Assembly (NCBI RefSeq): GCF_021043375.1
Contig: NZ_JAJNDV010000009.1
Coordinates: 62,001 to 126,000, forward strand
DNA length: 64,000 nt
Source: Sphingomonas sp. IC-56
GTDB taxonomy: Bacteria; Pseudomonadota; Alphaproteobacteria; Sphingomonadales; Sphingomonadaceae
Reading direction: 5' to 3'
Part shown: one piece after another, positions 37,133 through 46,342 of the stretch
Layout: each line of letters opens with the position of its first letter
How positions within the stretch are numbered: the stretch's first letter is position 1
Made by a program: the position numbers and the translations under genes
Notes under the pieces: generated by a model
What the model saw: the letters and a program-made list of their open reading frames with translations, nothing else
Database searches by the model: none
Told to the model about the DNA's origin: nothing

Positions 37133-37572
37133 TGGTGGAACCTCGCTATCCTTCGGTCTCGTCCGAGACGCTGGCAGCCGCCTGCGTCGCGCTGAACGGC
37201 CGCGCGGTGCTGATCGAATCCCGCGACACGCAGGCGCGCTCGGAACTGGCGCTGCGCCTGGTGGATCGGGGCGGAAGCCTGATTGCCGGCGAGCATAGCA
37301 TCTGCCAGCGCCAGGACGGCCACTTGATCGCCTGCGCTCCGGTGCACGACCGCGGCCGGATCGAAGTCGCCGGGTTGGGCATTGTCGAGCTGCCCTTTCA
37401 GGAACGTGCCCCGGTGGACTTGCTGATCGTCATCCTCGACAAACCCACGCTTTTTCCAGAAGAAACGACACGCCGCGTGGCCGGCATTCCTGTTCGCGTG
37501 GTGACGCTTGCCGCGCTGGACCCCGCCGCACCCGCCAAGATCGCCGTAGCCCTGGGACAATTGCACCGATGA
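37132..37572 (+). CDS. hprK: HPr kinase/phosphorylase homologue with degenerate P-loop
   Basis: A 146-residue protein matching the C-terminal catalytic domain of HprK, the short form normal in alphaproteobacteria. Canonical HprK phosphorylates a regulatory serine of HPr using ATP. Here the flanks of the P-loop are intact (GRAVLIE before, ELALRLVDRGGSL after) but the loop itself reads SRDTQARS at 30-37 where GPSGSGKS is expected: the glycines are Ser30, Thr33 and Ala35 and the Walker A lysine is Arg36. The usual LVSDD segment is LIAGE, and IEVRGLGIV is IEVAGLGIV (residues 77-85). Frame, length and position in the operon are normal. It may be inactive as a kinase or have a binding-only role. 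Confidence 0.85.
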   Translation: MVEPRYPSVSSETLAAACVALNGRAVLIESRDTQARSELALRLVDRGGSLIAGEHSICQRQDGHLIACAPVHDRGRIEVAGLGIVELPFQERAPVDLLIVILDKPTLFPEETTRRVAGIPVRVVTLAALDPAAPAKIAVALGQLHR

Positions 37573-38501
37573 GCCACCCCAAGCACATTCTGCTCGTCAC
37601 CGGCATGTCGGGCGCCGGCAAGTCCACCGTGCTGCGTACGCTGGAGGATCTTGGCTGGGAAACCGTCGACAATCTCCCGCTGCTCCTGCTGGACCGCCTG
37701 CTCGACACGGCGCCGGCGGCTGGCACGAACAGCGACGACGACCGCCCGCTTGCGATCGGCATCGGCAGCCAGACGCGCGGCTTCGATGCCGAAAGCATCG
37801 TCCGGCGCATCAAGAAGCTTCAGGAGGATCACGACCTCCATGTCGGCACGCTCTATCTGGAATGCTCCGGCTCAGAACTCGAGCGGCGCTACGACGAGAC
37901 GCGCCGACGCCACCCCCTTGCCCAGGATCGCCCGGCAAGCGACGGGATCGCGCGCGAACGCGAGCTCCTGATCCCGCTCCGCCGCTGGTCCAACCGGCTG
38001 ATCGACACCACCAACCTGTCTTCCAACGAACTCGCGCACCAGATCCGCACCACCTTTTCAGGCGACGGGTTGGGCAAGACCGTGCTGACGATCGCCTCGT
38101 TCGGCTTCGCCCGCGGCCTGCCGCGCGACGCCGATCTGGTGTTCGACATGCGCTTCCTGCGCAATCCGCACTGGGTGCCGTCGCTCCGCCCGGGCACCGG
38201 CAAGGATGCCGACGTCTCGGCTTACATCGTCGAGGACGCCGCCTACGCGCCGGCCATGGCCCAGATCGAGGCGCTGCTGCTCCTGCTGCTCCCGCGCTAT
38301 GAGGCGGAAGGCAAATCCTATGTTACCGTCGCGTTCGGCTGTACCGGCGGGAGACATCGCTCGGTTCATGTCGCCGAACGCATGGCGCGCCGGTTGCGCG
38401 AGGAAGGATTTTCGCCCACGGTGAAACACCGCGATTTGCAGACCGCACCGCAGGACTCGCTGGAAGGAGCCCCGGTCACGACATCAGGGGGCGGAGTTTG
38501 A
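37569..38501 (+). CDS. rapZ: RNase adapter protein RapZ
   Basis: Nucleotide-binding protein of the YvcJ/RapZ family (310 aa). In E. coli it targets small RNA GlmZ to RNase E and so controls glucosamine-6-phosphate synthase; that role in sphingomonads is not established. It has Walker A GMSGAGKS at 12-19, DRLLD, and the C-terminal domain with GCTGGRHRSVHVAERM. It overlaps the HprK homologue by 4 nt. The P-loop here is intact, unlike that of its neighbour. Confidence 0.94.
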   Translation: MSHPKHILLVTGMSGAGKSTVLRTLEDLGWETVDNLPLLLLDRLLDTAPAAGTNSDDDRPLAIGIGSQTRGFDAESIVRRIKKLQEDHDLHVGTLYLECSGSELERRYDETRRRHPLAQDRPASDGIARERELLIPLRRWSNRLIDTTNLSSNELAHQIRTTFSGDGLGKTVLTIASFGFARGLPRDADLVFDMRFLRNPHWVPSLRPGTGKDADVSAYIVEDAAYAPAMAQIEALLLLLLPRYEAEGKSYVTVAFGCTGGRHRSVHVAERMARRLREEGFSPTVKHRDLQTAPQDSLEGAPVTTSGGGV

Positions 38502-38502
38502 A

Positions 38503-38910
38503 ATGATTGGTTTGGTACTCGTGACACACGGACATCTCGCAGAGGAGTTCGTCGTCGCGATGGAGCATGTGGTGGGCCAGCAGGAACGGATCGCTCCGAT
38601 CTGCATCGGCCCCGAAGACGACATGGAGAGCCGCCGCGCCGACATTGCCGAGGCGATCGGCCGCGTCGATGAAGGTCAAGGCGTGATCGTGCTGAGCGAT
38701 CTGTTCGGCGGCACCCCATCGAACCTGGCCATCTCGCTGATGGAGGCCGGCCGCATCGAAGTGATCGCCGGCATCAACCTGCCGATGCTCATCCGTCTCG
38801 GCAGCGCCCGCAAGACGATGAAGGTCACTGAGGCTGTCGCCGCCGCGCGCGACGCAGGCCGCAAATACATTACCATCGCCTCAGAGGTGCTGGGGGAAGC
38901 TGCCGCGTGA
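38503..38910 (+). CDS. PTS EIIA component, mannose family
   Basis: A 135-residue EIIA-Man domain protein. The phosphorylated histidine is His9 in VTHGH, and the fold signatures LSDLFGGTPSNLA and INLPMLIRL are present. No sugar-transport EIIB/C/D genes follow, so it is probably regulatory, receiving phosphate from HPr as in the alphaproteobacterial nitrogen-PTS branch. Start one nt after the rapZ stop; stop overlaps HPr by 4 nt. Confidence 0.9.
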   Translation: MIGLVLVTHGHLAEEFVVAMEHVVGQQERIAPICIGPEDDMESRRADIAEAIGRVDEGQGVIVLSDLFGGTPSNLAISLMEAGRIEVIAGINLPMLIRLGSARKTMKVTEAVAAARDAGRKYITIASEVLGEAAA

Positions 38911-39179
38911 GCCGCTGCACCCGCACTGTTGCGATTTCGAACCGCCGCGGGCTGCACGCCCGGGCGAGCATGGCATTCGTCACCCTCGCCTCCAGCCAGC
39001 CTGTCGAACTGACCGTGGAAAAGGACGGCAACAGCGCGTCTGGCACTTCGATCCTCGACCTGATGATGTTGGGCGCAGCCAAGGGTGATTCGATCATTAT
39101 CAGCGCGGAGGGCGATGGCGCCGAAGCGGCTGTGCAGGCGCTGTCCGAGCTGGTCGAGGCGCGCTTCGGCGAGGAATGA
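38907..39179 (+). CDS. ptsH: Phosphocarrier protein HPr
   Basis: Phosphate carrier (90 aa) between enzyme I and EIIA proteins. It has the active-site His17 (NRRGLHARAS) and Ser48 in GTSILDLMMLG, the site equivalent to Ser46 that HprK phosphorylates in other bacteria. Start is GTG at 38907, overlapping the EIIA stop. Enzyme I is not in this window. Confidence 0.93.
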   Translation: MSRCTRTVAISNRRGLHARASMAFVTLASSQPVELTVEKDGNSASGTSILDLMMLGAAKGDSIIISAEGDGAEAAVQALSELVEARFGEE

Positions 39180-39229
39180 GTGCCGCCCCGCCGCTTGCGG
39201 GACGACTTCGGGAAGGGCATGGAGCGCGC

Positions 39230-40033
39230 ATGCCTCGCGAAATCACTGCCTATTCCAACCCGCTGATCAAACGCGTTCGCCAGCTGCGTGAAAAGCGCCA
39301 TCGCCGCGAGGAAGGCCTGTTCCTCGCCGAAGGTCTGCGCATCCTGACCGAGGCGCGCGAGGCTGGGCGCCTGCCCGAGTTCCTGTTCTTCGCCCGCGAC
39401 AATGCCAATCACCCGCTCGTCCGCGCGCTGGTGGCGGACACCGAGGCCGCCGGTGGCGAGGCCATCGAGACCAACGCCGACATTCTGTCCAAACTGTCGG
39501 GGAAGGACAATCCCGGCGCCGTCGTGGGCGTTTATCCTGAGTTCGGCGTGGCGCTTGAGGATCTGGACCGCAGCGCCGCCTGGATCTGGTTGGTGGCCGA
39601 GCGGCTGCGCGATCCCGGCAATCTCGGCACCATTCTGCGCACCGGCGATGCTATCGGTGCAGGCGGACTGATCCTGATCGACGACTGCGTCGATCCGTTT
39701 TCGGTCGAGGCGGTCCGCGCGAGCATGGGCGCGTTGTTCACGGTGCCGGTCGTCCGGACCAGCTGGGCGGCGTTCCAGCCCTGGCTGCGCGCGGGACCGG
39801 GTCAGCTTGTGGGGCTTAGCCTGGACACCGAGCACGACTATCAGTCGCCGCGCTATGCCGCGCCCACTTTCCTCCTCACCGGCAACGAGGCCCAGGGCAT
39901 GCCCGACTTCATGGCCGCCGAATGTGACCTGCTGGTCAAGATCCCGATGCTCGGCAAGGCCGACAGCCTCAACGCCGCAGTCGCCACCGCCGTGATGGCC
40001 TATGAAGTGCTCAACCAGCAACGCGGCGGCTGA
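39230..40033 (+). CDS. TrmH/SpoU family RNA 2'-O-methyltransferase
   Basis: A knotted SPOUT methyltransferase acting on rRNA or tRNA ribose (267 aa). An N-terminal substrate-binding domain (NPLIKRVRQLREKRHRREEGLFLAEG) precedes the three SPOUT motifs: LRDPGNLGTILRT, LTGNEAQGMP and SLNAAVATAV. ATG 39230 has GGAG five nt upstream; an in-frame ATG at 39176 overlapping ptsH adds 18 residues and is less convincing. The target nucleotide is not predictable. Confidence 0.88.
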   Translation: MPREITAYSNPLIKRVRQLREKRHRREEGLFLAEGLRILTEAREAGRLPEFLFFARDNANHPLVRALVADTEAAGGEAIETNADILSKLSGKDNPGAVVGVYPEFGVALEDLDRSAAWIWLVAERLRDPGNLGTILRTGDAIGAGGLILIDDCVDPFSVEAVRASMGALFTVPVVRTSWAAFQPWLRAGPGQLVGLSLDTEHDYQSPRYAAPTFLLTGNEAQGMPDFMAAECDLLVKIPMLGKADSLNAAVATAVMAYEVLNQQRGG

Positions 40034-40095
40034 TCACTTCTGCCATCACCGGTTCAGCAAGGTGCCTGCAAGCTAGCATCGGAAGGAGTTATCCC

Positions 40096-40773
40096 ATGCG
40101 CCTGGCTGCTGCCCTCACCCTATGCCTCACCGCCCCACTCCCCGCGCAGGCACAGCCGCAGCCCTACCGCGCGCTGGGCACGGAGCCTTTCTGGTCCTTG
40201 ACCATCGACCAGGACAAGATGCGCTATCAACCCGCGGACGACCGGGCAATCGCAGTCGCCACCCCGCGCGTACGCACCATCGCCGGCGGGAAGCGCTACC
40301 TGACGCGCACCATGACGGTGTCGATCACCCACGCTCCGTGCAGCGACGGCATGAGCGACCGCATCTATCCCGACACAGTGACGCTCCGGATCGGCAAGCT
40401 CGTCCGCAAAGGCTGTGGCGGCAGGCAGCCCGCGGCAGCTACCGCCACGCTGCTCGAAGGTGACTGGAACATCGAAGCGATCGATGGACGTCCATCATTG
40501 AAGGAGCACCCGCACATCGCGTTTCGCGGCGGGCGCCTACAGGGCAGCACCGGTTGCAACAGCTTCAGCGGCAGCTTCGCCTTCGCACGCGGCTATCTGC
40601 AAGCCGGCCCGCTCGCAACCACCCGCCGCGGCTGCATCGGCAACGGCATTGCCGAGCAGGAACGGCGGCTGCTCGCCCTGCTCTCCCACAAGCTCAGCGT
40701 CAGCCGCAACCCGGCGGGCAAACTGGTCCTGACCGATCCCTATCGCGGCAAACTGGTGCTGAAACCCCGCTGA
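40096..40773 (+). CDS. Exported META domain (HslJ-like) protein
   Basis: A 225-residue protein with a signal peptide (residues 1-19, cleaving after AQA). The N-terminal half (RALGTEPFWSLTIDQDK) resembles the small periplasmic COG3650-type domain; the C-terminal half is a META domain (GDWNIEAIDG, RLQGSTGCNSFSGSF, RRGCIGN). Paired cysteines suit disulfide bonds in the periplasm. HslJ-like proteins are linked to stress and antibiotic tolerance in E. coli; no role can be assigned here. Confidence 0.8.
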   Translation: MRLAAALTLCLTAPLPAQAQPQPYRALGTEPFWSLTIDQDKMRYQPADDRAIAVATPRVRTIAGGKRYLTRTMTVSITHAPCSDGMSDRIYPDTVTLRIGKLVRKGCGGRQPAAATATLLEGDWNIEAIDGRPSLKEHPHIAFRGGRLQGSTGCNSFSGSFAFARGYLQAGPLATTRRGCIGNGIAEQERRLLALLSHKLSVSRNPAGKLVLTDPYRGKLVLKPR

Positions 40774-40805
40774 CCCGCGTCGAGACGCTGAAGCCAGCAG
40801 CAACG

Positions 40806-42218
40806 CTACTCCGCCGCCCGAACCACGACCGCCTCGGCATCTCCATCGGGCGCCGGCAGCAACTCCACGGCAGGCGCCTTGGCGACCACGTCCACCGTAT
40901 CGATCGCGGTCAGCTCCGAATTGCCGGTATCCACGTTGAGGGCCTGAAAGCGGCGCGCCGACACCATCACCCGGCCCTCGAAGCTCGACACGAACTTGTT
41001 GTAATTCTCGACCGCGCTGTTGAGCCCGCCGCCCACGCGCTTCAAATGCCCCGCGGCAGTCGCCAGCCGCTCGTACATTTCCTTGCCCAGCTTGCCGACC
41101 TCGCGTGCGTCCTCAGTCAGCTTCTGCTGGCGCCACATCGCCGCCACGGTCCGCGCCAGCGGCAGGAAGGCGGAAGGCCCCGCGATGATCACCCGGTTGC
41201 GGGCCGCCCGCTCCCACAGCTCCATGTCGATTTCCAGCGCGCTCGACAGGAAATTGTCGCCAGGGATGTACATGATGACGAAGTCGGGCGCCTTGTCGAA
41301 CTGCGCCCAATAGGCCTTGCGCGACAGGGCATCGGCATGGTTGCGCACTGCCCGCGCATGCGCCGCCAGCGCAGCCTGCCGGTCCTCGGCCGAAGTCGCT
41401 TCCGCTGCCTGAAGATACGCGTCGAGCACGCACTTCACATCGACGATCAGCTGCTGATCGCCCGGCAGGCGGATGATGAAGTCGGGCCGGAGCATGCCGT
41501 CCTCGGTCGTCACCGATACCTCGGCGGCGAAGTCGACATGCCCGTCCAGCCCGGCAAGCTCGATCAGGTTGCGGAACTGCTGCTCACCCCAGCGCCCACG
41601 CGTCTTGGGTGCCGCCCGCAATGCATTGACGAGCTTGGCCGTTTCGGTCCGCGTCTCGCCCAGACTCGCCTGCACTGCGGAAATCGTTTCCTTCAGCGCG
41701 CCATAGCTGTCGTGCCGATCCTTTTCCACTCGCTGCAGCCCTTCCTCATAGCGCTTCAGCGTCGATTCGACGGGCTGCAGCAGCGCCTTGAGCTTGGCCT
41801 CGTTCTTCTCGCCGGCCTGGTTGAAGCGTGCATCGGCACGCTCCAGGAAATTCTTCTGCGCCTCGCCCAGCATCGTCGCGGCCGTCTCGCGGAACTGCCC
41901 GGCCATCACTTCGCGCGCATTGACGAACTCGGCCAGCCGCTCCTCGAACGATCCCGCCTTCGCCTTCAGTTCGGCATGTTCCAGGCGGGCCATGTCGCGC
42001 TCGTCGCGGATACGCGAAAGCTCGGCGCGCAGCCCCGGCACTTCGCCGCCGCGCTCTTCCGCCGCTGCCAGGTCCATGATCGCCGCCTTGAAGTCCGCTT
42101 CGCGCCGACCGCGCTCGCTACGCAGCTGCGCAGCGCCACGCCCACCCAGCAGCCAGCCGACAACGATGCCAGCCAGCAACGCCACCACGATCAATACCAG
42201 CGCCAAGAGTTCCAACAT
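40806..42218 (-). CDS. rmuC: DNA recombination protein RmuC
   Basis: RmuC-family protein (470 aa) that limits DNA inversion between repeats in E. coli. A hydrophobic N-terminal segment (residues 4-24) anchors it, followed by a long coiled coil (about 30-190) and the nuclease-like domain with KTRGRWGEQQF, MLRPDFIIRLPGDQQLIVDVKC and IMYIPGDNF. The stop lies 32 nt from the converging META gene. Confidence 0.93.
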   Translation of the reverse strand: MLELLALVLIVVALLAGIVVGWLLGGRGAAQLRSERGRREADFKAAIMDLAAAEERGGEVPGLRAELSRIRDERDMARLEHAELKAKAGSFEERLAEFVNAREVMAGQFRETAATMLGEAQKNFLERADARFNQAGEKNEAKLKALLQPVESTLKRYEEGLQRVEKDRHDSYGALKETISAVQASLGETRTETAKLVNALRAAPKTRGRWGEQQFRNLIELAGLDGHVDFAAEVSVTTEDGMLRPDFIIRLPGDQQLIVDVKCVLDAYLQAAEATSAEDRQAALAAHARAVRNHADALSRKAYWAQFDKAPDFVIMYIPGDNFLSSALEIDMELWERAARNRVIIAGPSAFLPLARTVAAMWRQQKLTEDAREVGKLGKEMYERLATAAGHLKRVGGGLNSAVENYNKFVSSFEGRVMVSARRFQALNVDTGNSELTAIDTVDVVAKAPAVELLPAPDGDAEAVVVRAAE

Positions 42219-42286
42219 ACGCCTCCAAGAACAGAAGGCGAACCTACCCGCAGCGCCTCAGCGAGGCAAGCGCAAGCTGCGCGGCC

Positions 42287-42811
42287 TCAGGCGGCGCGGC
42301 GCAGCTTGGTCAGCTTCTTCATGATCATGTCGCGCTTTAACTTCGACAGATGGTCGAGGAACACGATGCCCTCCAGATGATCCATCTCATGCTGGATGCA
42401 GGTGGCGAGCAGGCCGTCGAACACGGCGTCCTGCGCCTCGCCCTTCTCGTCCAACCACTTCACGCGGCAGCGCGCGGGGCGTTCGATGTCGGCGAACTGT
42501 TCGGGGATCGACAGGCAACCCTCGGTATAGACCGACATCTCTTCCGAAGGCTCGGAAATCGCGGGATTGATGAAGACGCGCGGGTGCCGGATCGGCTTGC
42601 CCTCTTCGTCCTCTTCCTCCTGAAGGTCCATCACCACCACGCGCTTCGCCACGCCGACCTGGATCGCGGCAAGCCCGATGCCCGGCGCGTCGTACATCGT
42701 GTCGAACATGTCGGTGATCAGCTGGCGCAGATCGTCATCCACCTCCCCAACGGGTTCGGAGACGAGGCGCAAGCGCGGATCGGGTACTTCAACGATAGGG
42801 AGAATGGCCAT
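42287..42811 (-). CDS. def: Peptide deformylase
   Basis: Metalloenzyme removing the N-terminal formyl group from new proteins (174 aa). All three motifs are present: GIGLAAIQVG (44-53), EGCLS (metal ligand Cys99) and QHEMDHLEG (His141, Glu142, His145). fmt, which makes the formyl-methionine donor, lies 0.7 kb away in the opposite direction with recR between, a common arrangement. Confidence 0.97.
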   Translation of the reverse strand: MAILPIVEVPDPRLRLVSEPVGEVDDDLRQLITDMFDTMYDAPGIGLAAIQVGVAKRVVVMDLQEEEDEEGKPIRHPRVFINPAISEPSEEMSVYTEGCLSIPEQFADIERPARCRVKWLDEKGEAQDAVFDGLLATCIQHEMDHLEGIVFLDHLSKLKRDMIMKKLTKLRRAA

Positions 42812-42859
42812 GGCGCCGAAATAGTCGCGGTCCCGGCCCGCTGCAAGCGGCTGCGTGCG

Positions 42860-43456
42860 TCAGGCGACCGGACGCCTAGCCCGCAGCGCCTGGGCGAGCG
42901 TCCCCTCGTCCAGATAGTCCAGCTCACCGCCCACCGGCAGCCCATGCGCCAGCTGCGTGATCCGCACCGGATAGGTCTCCAGCCGCTCGGCCACATAGTG
43001 CGCCGTGGTCTGCCCATCCAAGGTGGCGTTCATCGCCAGCACCACTTCATCGACTCCGCCATCGGCCACGCGGCGCACCAGGCTGTCGATACGAAGATCT
43101 TCGGGCCGCACCCCCTCCAGCGCCGACAGCCGGCCACCAAGCACGTGGAACTTGCCCGGGAACAGCCGCGCCCGATCCAGCGCCCAAAGATCAGCGACTT
43201 CCTCCACTACGCACAATGCCCGCGCATCCCGCCGGGGATCGGCGCAGATCGCACACGGATCCGACGTGTCGACATTCCCGCAGATCGCGCAGGTGCTCAG
43301 CCGCTGGCTCACCGCGCCCAGCGCCGAGAGCAGCGGCTCCAGCGCGGTTTCCCGCTTCTTAAGCAGATGCAGCACCGCGCGCCGCGCAGAGCGGGGGCCG
43401 AGCCCAGGCAGCCGCGACAGCGCCTGGGTCAGTGCCTCGATTTCGGGAGAAGCCAT
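42860..43456 (-). CDS. recR: Recombination protein RecR
   Basis: Acts with RecF/RecO to load RecA at gaps (198 aa). It has the helix-hairpin-helix ([11 protein letters not shown]), a zinc finger (Cys56, Cys59, Cys68, Cys71) and the Toprim domain ([34 protein letters not shown]). ATG 43456 is chosen; 43468 (MSVFMASPE) is a possible alternative. It is divergent from fmt with about 54 nt between. Confidence 0.95.
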   Translation of the reverse strand: MASPEIEALTQALSRLPGLGPRSARRAVLHLLKKRETALEPLLSALGAVSQRLSTCAICGNVDTSDPCAICADPRRDARALCVVEEVADLWALDRARLFPGKFHVLGGRLSALEGVRPEDLRIDSLVRRVADGGVDEVVLAMNATLDGQTTAHYVAERLETYPVRITQLAHGLPVGGELDYLDEGTLAQALRARRPVA

Positions 43457-43510
43457 GAACACGGACATAGGGGCTTGCGCCCGGCCCTGCCAAGCGGTTG
43501 AGGGGAGGCT

Positions 43511-44413
43511 ATGCGGATCATCTTCATGGGAACCCCCGAATTCGCCGTTCCGGTGCTCGACGCGCTGGTCGAGGCCGGGCACGAAATCGTGGCGGCATAC
43601 AGCCAGCCGCCGCGCCGGGCCGGGCGTGGCAAGCAGCTGACGCCCACGCCGGTGCATGCGCGCGCGGAAGCGCTTGGCATCGAAGTCCGCACGCCCGTCA
43701 CGCTGCGCGACGCCGATGCGCAGGCGGACTTCGCAGCGCTCGCCGCCGACGTTGCGGTGGTCGCCGCCTATGGCCTCATCCTCCCCCGCCCCGTGCTCGA
43801 CGCGCCGCGGCTGGGCTGCCTCAACGTTCACGCCTCGCTGCTGCCGCGCTGGCGCGGCGCCGCGCCGATCCAGCGCGCGATTTTGGCAGGCGACGCGGAG
43901 ACCGGCGTCGGCATCATGCAAATGGAGGCGGGGCTCGATACCGGACCTGTCCGGCTGGAGGGCCGCACGCCCGTCGCCGACAAGACTGCTGGCGACCTCA
44001 CCCGCGAACTCAGCACCATGGGTGCCCGGCTGATGGTGCAGGTCCTGCGCGATCCCAACGCTTACCCGCCTGCCCCCCAGGCCGAGCATGGCGTCACCCA
44101 CGCGCCCAAGATCGACAAGGCCGAAGCGCGGCTCGACTTCGCCCAGGATGCCGACGCCGTCGAGCGCCAGGTCCGCGCGTTCAACCCGGCACCGGGCGCG
44201 TTCTTCGAATTTAACGGCGAACGCATCCGCGTCCACGCGGCGCGGGTGCTAGCCGGCGAAAGCACTCCCGGCACCGTGCTAGACTCCGCGCTCACCATCG
44301 CCTGTGGCAGCGGTGCGATCCAGCCAACCGCAGTGCAGCGCGCCGGCCGCGGCGTCATGTCCACCGCCGAACTGTTGCGCGGCTTCGCCATCCCCCCGGG
44401 CACCCAGCTTTGA
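43511..44413 (+). CDS. fmt: Methionyl-tRNA formyltransferase
   Basis: Formylates initiator Met-tRNA (300 aa). The N-terminal formyltransferase domain starts with [19 protein letters not shown] and has the catalytic [22 protein letters not shown] with Asn and His, and the Asp in [10 protein letters not shown]. The C-terminal domain binds the tRNA. Its stop overlaps truA. Confidence 0.97.
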   Translation: MRIIFMGTPEFAVPVLDALVEAGHEIVAAYSQPPRRAGRGKQLTPTPVHARAEALGIEVRTPVTLRDADAQADFAALAADVAVVAAYGLILPRPVLDAPRLGCLNVHASLLPRWRGAAPIQRAILAGDAETGVGIMQMEAGLDTGPVRLEGRTPVADKTAGDLTRELSTMGARLMVQVLRDPNAYPPAPQAEHGVTHAPKIDKAEARLDFAQDADAVERQVRAFNPAPGAFFEFNGERIRVHAARVLAGESTPGTVLDSALTIACGSGAIQPTAVQRAGRGVMSTAELLRGFAIPPGTQL

Positions 44414-45156
44414 CGCGCTTTGCGCTTACCGTGGAGTTCGACGGCCGGCCCTTCATGGGCTGGCAGCGCCAGGACCATGGCCCCAGCGTGCAGCAGGCGA
44501 TCGAGGATGCCGCCCATCTCGTCACCGGCGAGCGGGTGATCGTCCACGCCGCCGGGCGCACCGACGCAGGCGTCCATGGCCTGGGCATGCGCGCGCATCT
44601 CGACATCACGCGGGAGATCACGCCCTTCCGCCTTATGGAGGCGCTCAACGCGCGGGTGCGTCCGCACCCCGTCGCCATCCTCGATTGCGTCGAGGTGCCG
44701 GACGACTGGCACGCCCGCTTTTCCTGCCGCGCGCGCCATTACGAATATCGCATCGTCAACCGCCGCGCCCCGCTCACCTGGGAAAAGGGGCTGGCCTGGC
44801 GCCTGGCCAATCCCCTCGACGCAGCGGCGATGCACGAAGCAGCGCAGATCCTGGTGGGCCGCCACGACTTCACCACCTTCCGCTCGGTGCATTGCCAGTC
44901 GGATAGCCCGCTCAAAAGCATCGACCGGCTCGACGTGTTGCGCGAAGGCGACCGCCTGCTCGTCCGCGCCTCGGCCCGGTCGTTCCTCCACCATCAGGTC
45001 CGCTCCATGGTCGGCTGCCTCGCGCTGGTGGGCCAGGGCAAGTGGAGCGCCGACGATCTGCGCGACGCGCTCGAGGCGCGCGACCGTACGCGATTGGGCC
45101 TAAACGCCCCGCCCGATGGTCTGTTCTTCGTGCGGGCTGATTACCCTACCGACTAA
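44410..45156 (+). CDS. truA: tRNA pseudouridine(38-40) synthase
   Basis: Makes pseudouridine at 38-40 of the tRNA anticodon arm (248 aa). Catalytic Asp52 is in [13 protein letters not shown], and [10 protein letters not shown] closes the family signature. The start is TTG at 44410, overlapping the fmt TGA, and is the only codon matching the N-terminus ([11 protein letters not shown]). The last 11 nt overlap the methyltransferase gene on the other strand. Confidence 0.95.
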   Translation: MTRFALTVEFDGRPFMGWQRQDHGPSVQQAIEDAAHLVTGERVIVHAAGRTDAGVHGLGMRAHLDITREITPFRLMEALNARVRPHPVAILDCVEVPDDWHARFSCRARHYEYRIVNRRAPLTWEKGLAWRLANPLDAAAMHEAAQILVGRHDFTTFRSVHCQSDSPLKSIDRLDVLREGDRLLVRASARSFLHHQVRSMVGCLALVGQGKWSADDLRDALEARDRTRLGLNAPPDGLFFVRADYPTD

Positions 45157-46342
45157 ACCGCGCCGCCAGCTCGACATGCGTCGACCAGCGGAACTGCCCC
45201 ACCGGCTGCACCCAGTCGAGCCGATACCCACCTTTACACAGGGTCTCCGCGTCGCGCGCGAAGGTGTTGGGATTGCAAGAAACATAGGCGACCACCGGCA
45301 CCGTAGATGCCGCGATCTCCGCTGCCTGCTCGCGCGCCCCGGCACGGGGCGGGTCGAGCACCACGGCATCGAAGTTGTTCAGGTCTTTCGGCTGGAGCGG
45401 TCGGCGGAACAGGTCGCGATGATCGGCAAACACGGTGCGCTGCGCTCGCGCGGCGGCGGCCTTCAGCGCCAGGATAGGGTCGCGCGCCGCCTCGCCGGCG
45501 TAGACCCGCGCATGCGGCAGCGCGAAGGTAAAGGTGCCGAGCCCGGCGAACAGATCGGCCACCGCGCGCGCATCGCCGACGATGTCCCGCACCACCGCGA
45601 CCAGCGCGGCCTCTCCCTCCGGCGTCGCCTGGAGGAAGTTGCCCGGCGGGAACGGCACTGCAACGCCGCCAAGCGTGACTGTAACCGGCTCCGGCTCCCA
45701 GCGCGCGGTCGGCCCAAAGCCCTCGTCCATCGACAAGCGCGCGAGCTGGTGGCGGTGCGCAAAGGCCGTAATCGCCTCGGCAGCGGCAAGTCCCTCGGCC
45801 TCCAGCCCGTCGATCAGCACGTCGCGGCCCTGGTCGGTCTGCGCCAGATGCACGTTGATCCGCCGGTTGCCCGGGATCAGCGCCGCCAGCAGCCCGCGTA
45901 GCGGCGCAACCAGCTGGAACAGCTCGGGCGCAAGGATCCAGCACTCCTCGATATCGATCAGGGTATGGCTGTTCTGCTCGGTAAAGCCCATCCGGACCTG
46001 GCGCCCGCGACGCTCGGCATGCAGCGTCGCCCGGCGTCGGGTATTCGGCGGCGAGAGCAAGGGTGTGCGGATCTCCGTCTCCAGCCCCTGTGCGGCCAGC
46101 GCGCCGCCTACCCGATCCCGGATGAACCCGCTCCAGGCATGGTCGTCCAGATGCTGGAGTTGGCACCCACCGCATTCAGGGAAGTGCTTGCACGGGGGCT
46201 TCTGGTGGTGCGGCCCGTGCGTCAGGCTGCCATCGGCGTTCAGCACATCGCCCGGGGCGGCGAAACGGACATGCCGGCCATCCTGGGTGACTCCATCACC
46301 GCGCCCGGCGATCCGGACGATTTCATCGATATTCAAAGACAT
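45146..46342 (-). CDS. RlmD/TrmA-like RNA (uracil-5-)methyltransferase
   Basis: Class I SAM-dependent RNA methyltransferase (398 aa). The N-terminus carries iron-sulfur ligands typical of RlmD (Cys51, Cys57, Cys60 in [10 protein letters not shown], plus a later Cys in EECWIL). The SAM site is [14 protein letters not shown] and the catalytic cysteine lies in [12 protein letters not shown], with LDPPRAGA. Uracil-5 methylation of rRNA or tRNA is inferred. It overlaps the NAD(P)H-hydrate gene by 10 nt at its start and truA by 11 nt at its end. Confidence 0.9.
   Translation of the reverse strand: MSLNIDEIVRIAGRGDGVTQDGRHVRFAAPGDVLNADGSLTHGPHHQKPPCKHFPECGGCQLQHLDDHAWSGFIRDRVGGALAAQGLETEIRTPLLSPPNTRRRATLHAERRGRQVRMGFTEQNSHTLIDIEECWILAPELFQLVAPLRGLLAALIPGNRRINVHLAQTDQGRDVLIDGLEAEGLAAAEAITAFAHRHQLARLSMDEGFGPTARWEPEPVTVTLGGVAVPFPPGNFLQATPEGEAALVAVVRDIVGDARAVADLFAGLGTFTFALPHARVYAGEAARDPILALKAAAARAQRTVFADHRDLFRRPLQPKDLNNFDAVVLDPPRAGAREQAAEIAASTVPVVAYVSCNPNTFARDAETLCKGGYRLDWVQPVGQFRWSTHVELAARFSR

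Noticed and set aside
42860-44236. A long minus-strand frame extending recR upstream by 260 codons
   Set aside because: The upstream part is antisense to fmt; RecR homology begins at 43456.
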